Of a stretch of DNA of 64,000 bases, positions 62,830 to 64,000 are shown piece by piece. Numbering within the stretch: position 1 is the stretch's first letter; each line of letters begins with the position of its first letter. The stretch spans positions 10,143 to 74,142 of the forward strand of contig JBBRKS010000002.1 in assembly GCA_038231775.1 (NCBI GenBank), given 5' to 3'. Under the pieces are notes generated by a model. It was given only the letters and a program-made list of their open reading frames with translations, did no database searches and was not told the DNA's origin. A program made the translations under genes and the position numbers. The DNA comes from Stagnihabitans sp038231775 (GTDB lineage: Bacteria > Pseudomonadota > Alphaproteobacteria > Rhodobacterales > Rhodobacteraceae).

Positions 62830-63429
62830 ATGCCGATCCTGAAACCGACCCGCTATGCTGGACGCATCACGTTTCTGGGCCGGATGATCGGCACATATGA
62901 CCGGTTGCACGCCGAACCCTGCCAGACCCTGACCGCCACCTTCGCCGGCATCGCGGGTGAGGCGCATGAGGGGGTTGCTGTACCCTCGTGCAGCCGGATG
63001 ACGGCGCAATATCCAGCAGGCACGCTGGTCGCCAACACGCGGCAAGTCTCTGTCCTGTCGGTCGAAGAACTAGCGCAAATTGCCGAACGCATGGGGCTGG
63101 CAAGCCTGTCCCCGACGCTGATGGGGGCCACCGTTGTGGTTGAGGGCATTCCCGATTTCAGCCACATCCCACCCGGCAGCCGTCTTCAGGCGGCCAATGG
63201 GACGACGCTGGTGGTCAACCTGAACAACCGGCCCTGCACCATCCCGTCCCGCGCCATCGAAGCGGCGCATCCGGGGTACGGTGCGGCTTTCAAGACGGCA
63301 GCCAACGGGCGGCGCGGCGTGGTGGCCTGGGTGGAGCGTGAGGGCAGTTTTGCCCTTGGCGACACCCTGCGCCTGCACATCCCGGACCAGCGGGTTTGGG
63401 CGCATCTGGCCGAAGAACGCAAAACCTAG
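62830..63429 (+). CDS. MOSC domain protein
   Basis: The 199-residue protein has the MOSC pattern (VPSCSRMTAQYPAGTLVANTRQVSVLSVEELAQIAERM, GATVVVEGIPDFSHIPPGSRL, NNRPCTIPSRAIEAAHPGYGAAFK). MOSC domains occur in molybdenum-cofactor sulfurases and YiiM/mARC-type proteins. A single cysteine in a CSR-type segment may be the functional residue, but I do not know the substrate. ATG 62830 is 2 bases after the tam stop. Confidence 0.82.
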   Translation: MPILKPTRYAGRITFLGRMIGTYDRLHAEPCQTLTATFAGIAGEAHEGVAVPSCSRMTAQYPAGTLVANTRQVSVLSVEELAQIAERMGLASLSPTLMGATVVVEGIPDFSHIPPGSRLQAANGTTLVVNLNNRPCTIPSRAIEAAHPGYGAAFKTAANGRRGVVAWVEREGSFALGDTLRLHIPDQRVWAHLAEERKT

Positions 63430-63481
63430 CCCGCCAGATCGAATTTACCTTTGCCGGGAATCTTTCCCCAGTCATGCCGAT

Positions 63482-63497
63482 GTTTCCGATCGGAAAC
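63482..63497. promoter_or_regulatory. 16-bp perfect palindrome upstream of fhs
   Basis: GTTTCCGATCGGAAAC is a perfect palindrome about 107 bases before the fhs ATG, in the 174-base gap after the MOSC gene. A further TCGGAAA half-site is at 63527-63533, and a TTGACG -35-like box (63512-63517) lies between them. It is a probable operator. The regulator is unknown. Confidence 0.5.
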
Positions 63498-63603
63498 CTG
63501 CTCTGGCGAATTTGACGCTGGCTTGGTCGGAAAAGCGACTTCTGAACGTCGTTTTCTTCGCTACACCCGTGCCAACAGCCCCTTTGCCCCCCGGGAGTAA
63601 GAC

Positions 63604-64000
63604 ATGGCCTTCAAGACCGACATCGAGATTGCACGCGAAGCCACCAAAAAGCCGATCATGGAAATCGGTGCAAAACTTGGCATCCCGGCTGAACATCTGC
63701 TGCCTTACGGCCACGACAAGGCCAAGGTCGGCCAGACCTTCATCAAGTCGCTGCAAGGCCGCCCGATGGGCAAGCTTATTCTGGTGACCGCGATCAACCC
63801 GACCCCGGCAGGCGAAGGCAAGACCACCACGACGGTCGGTCTGGGCGTCGGCCTGAACCGGATCGGCATGTAGGCCATCGTGTGCTTCCGTGATGCCTCG
63901 CTTGGTCCGATCTTTGGCATGAAGGGTGGCGCTGCGGGCGGCGGCTATTCTCAGGTCGTGCCGATGGAAGAGATGAACCTGCACTTCACCGGCGACTTTC
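63604..64000 (+). pseudogene. fhs: Formate-tetrahydrofolate ligase with in-frame stop (partial)
   Basis: The first 89 residues are a normal Fhs start (PIMEIGAKLGIPAEHLLPYG, then KLILVTAINPTPAGEGKTTTTVGLG, the P-loop). At 63871-63873 there is TAG right after RIGM. In Fhs this position is normally RIGKKA, so AAG AAG appears as ATG TAG. The same frame then continues as Fhs (AIVCFRDASLGPIFGMKGGAAGGGYSQVVPMEEMNLHFTGDF) to the window edge. Either the gene is inactivated by a nonsense change or this is a sequence error. Intact Fhs makes 10-formyl-THF from formate. ATG 63604 is preceded by GGGAG. Confidence 0.8.

Noticed and set aside
63871..63873. TAG read as pyrrolysine or programmed readthrough
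   Set aside because: No pyl genes are visible and the site is not a known recoding position in Fhs; mutation or sequence error is simpler.

Overview
The window is chromosomal DNA of an alphaproteobacterium, most likely a Rhodobacterales (Rhodobacter/Paracoccus-type) species. The evidence is the high G+C, the ethylmalonyl-CoA pathway pair ecm and ccr, the frc fructose-uptake operon, a lspA / DUF3035 lipoprotein / M16-peptidase-pair / mutL / rmuC run, and a ybgC-tolQRAB-pal-cpoB-tilS-ftsH run. I see no rRNA, tRNA, CRISPR array, insertion sequence or phage genes.

Region by region. 1-6.3 kb: a peptide/opine-type ABC transporter (permease cut by the left edge), a CocE-type hydrolase, choline-sulfatase betC and a VOC-fold protein. 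6.3-12 kb: sugar uptake, with a ROK repressor (frcR) and a RbsD/FucU-type mutarotase on the minus strand, divergent from frcBCAK; a perfect inverted repeat in the shared control region is the probable repressor operator. 12-15 kb: a DMT exporter and adenine deaminase, then an AT-rich palindrome-rich gap. 15-17.3 kb: two saccharopine dehydrogenases acting on lysine. 17.4-28 kb: heparinase-like protein, purH, lspA, DUF3035 lipoprotein, two M16 peptidases (one metal-binding, one not), mutL, rmuC, HutD-like protein. 28-31.5 kb: aldo/keto reductase, purine nucleoside phosphorylase and a decayed GH3 beta-glucosidase pseudogene.

31.5-37 kb: ethylmalonyl-CoA mutase, a PlsC-like acyltransferase, a small lipoprotein and crotonyl-CoA carboxylase/reductase, i.e. 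acetyl-CoA assimilation through the ethylmalonyl-CoA pathway. 37-42 kb: RecD-like helicase, stand-alone Lrp-type sensor domain, pyrD, DUF952 protein and a 5'-nucleotidase family protein with altered metal motifs. 42-47.7 kb looks like accessory DNA for extracellular polysaccharide work: a His-rich RTX protein, a sulfotransferase, a glycosyltransferase and a large RTX-tailed glycosidase closed by a strong terminator. 47.9-50.2 kb: argD-argF. 50.5-53 kb: DUF1993 protein, isochorismatase-fold hydrolase, an unknown protein and a short PAS plus chemoreceptor-tip protein. 52.9-62 kb: the Tol-Pal envelope system, tilS and ftsH. 62-64 kb: trans-aconitate-type methyltransferase, MOSC protein, and fhs, which carries an in-frame stop codon near residue 90.

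The most unusual signals are non-coding. A 16-bp palindrome is present twice, 8.4 kb apart. A REP-like hairpin element occurs three times, once read in-frame inside the CocE hydrolase gene. ATTGC-type palindromes lie upstream of both ecm and ccr. A 16-bp palindrome lies upstream of fhs. I did not find a clearly new defence or mobile system. Function calls rest on recognised motifs and family resemblance, without database searches.
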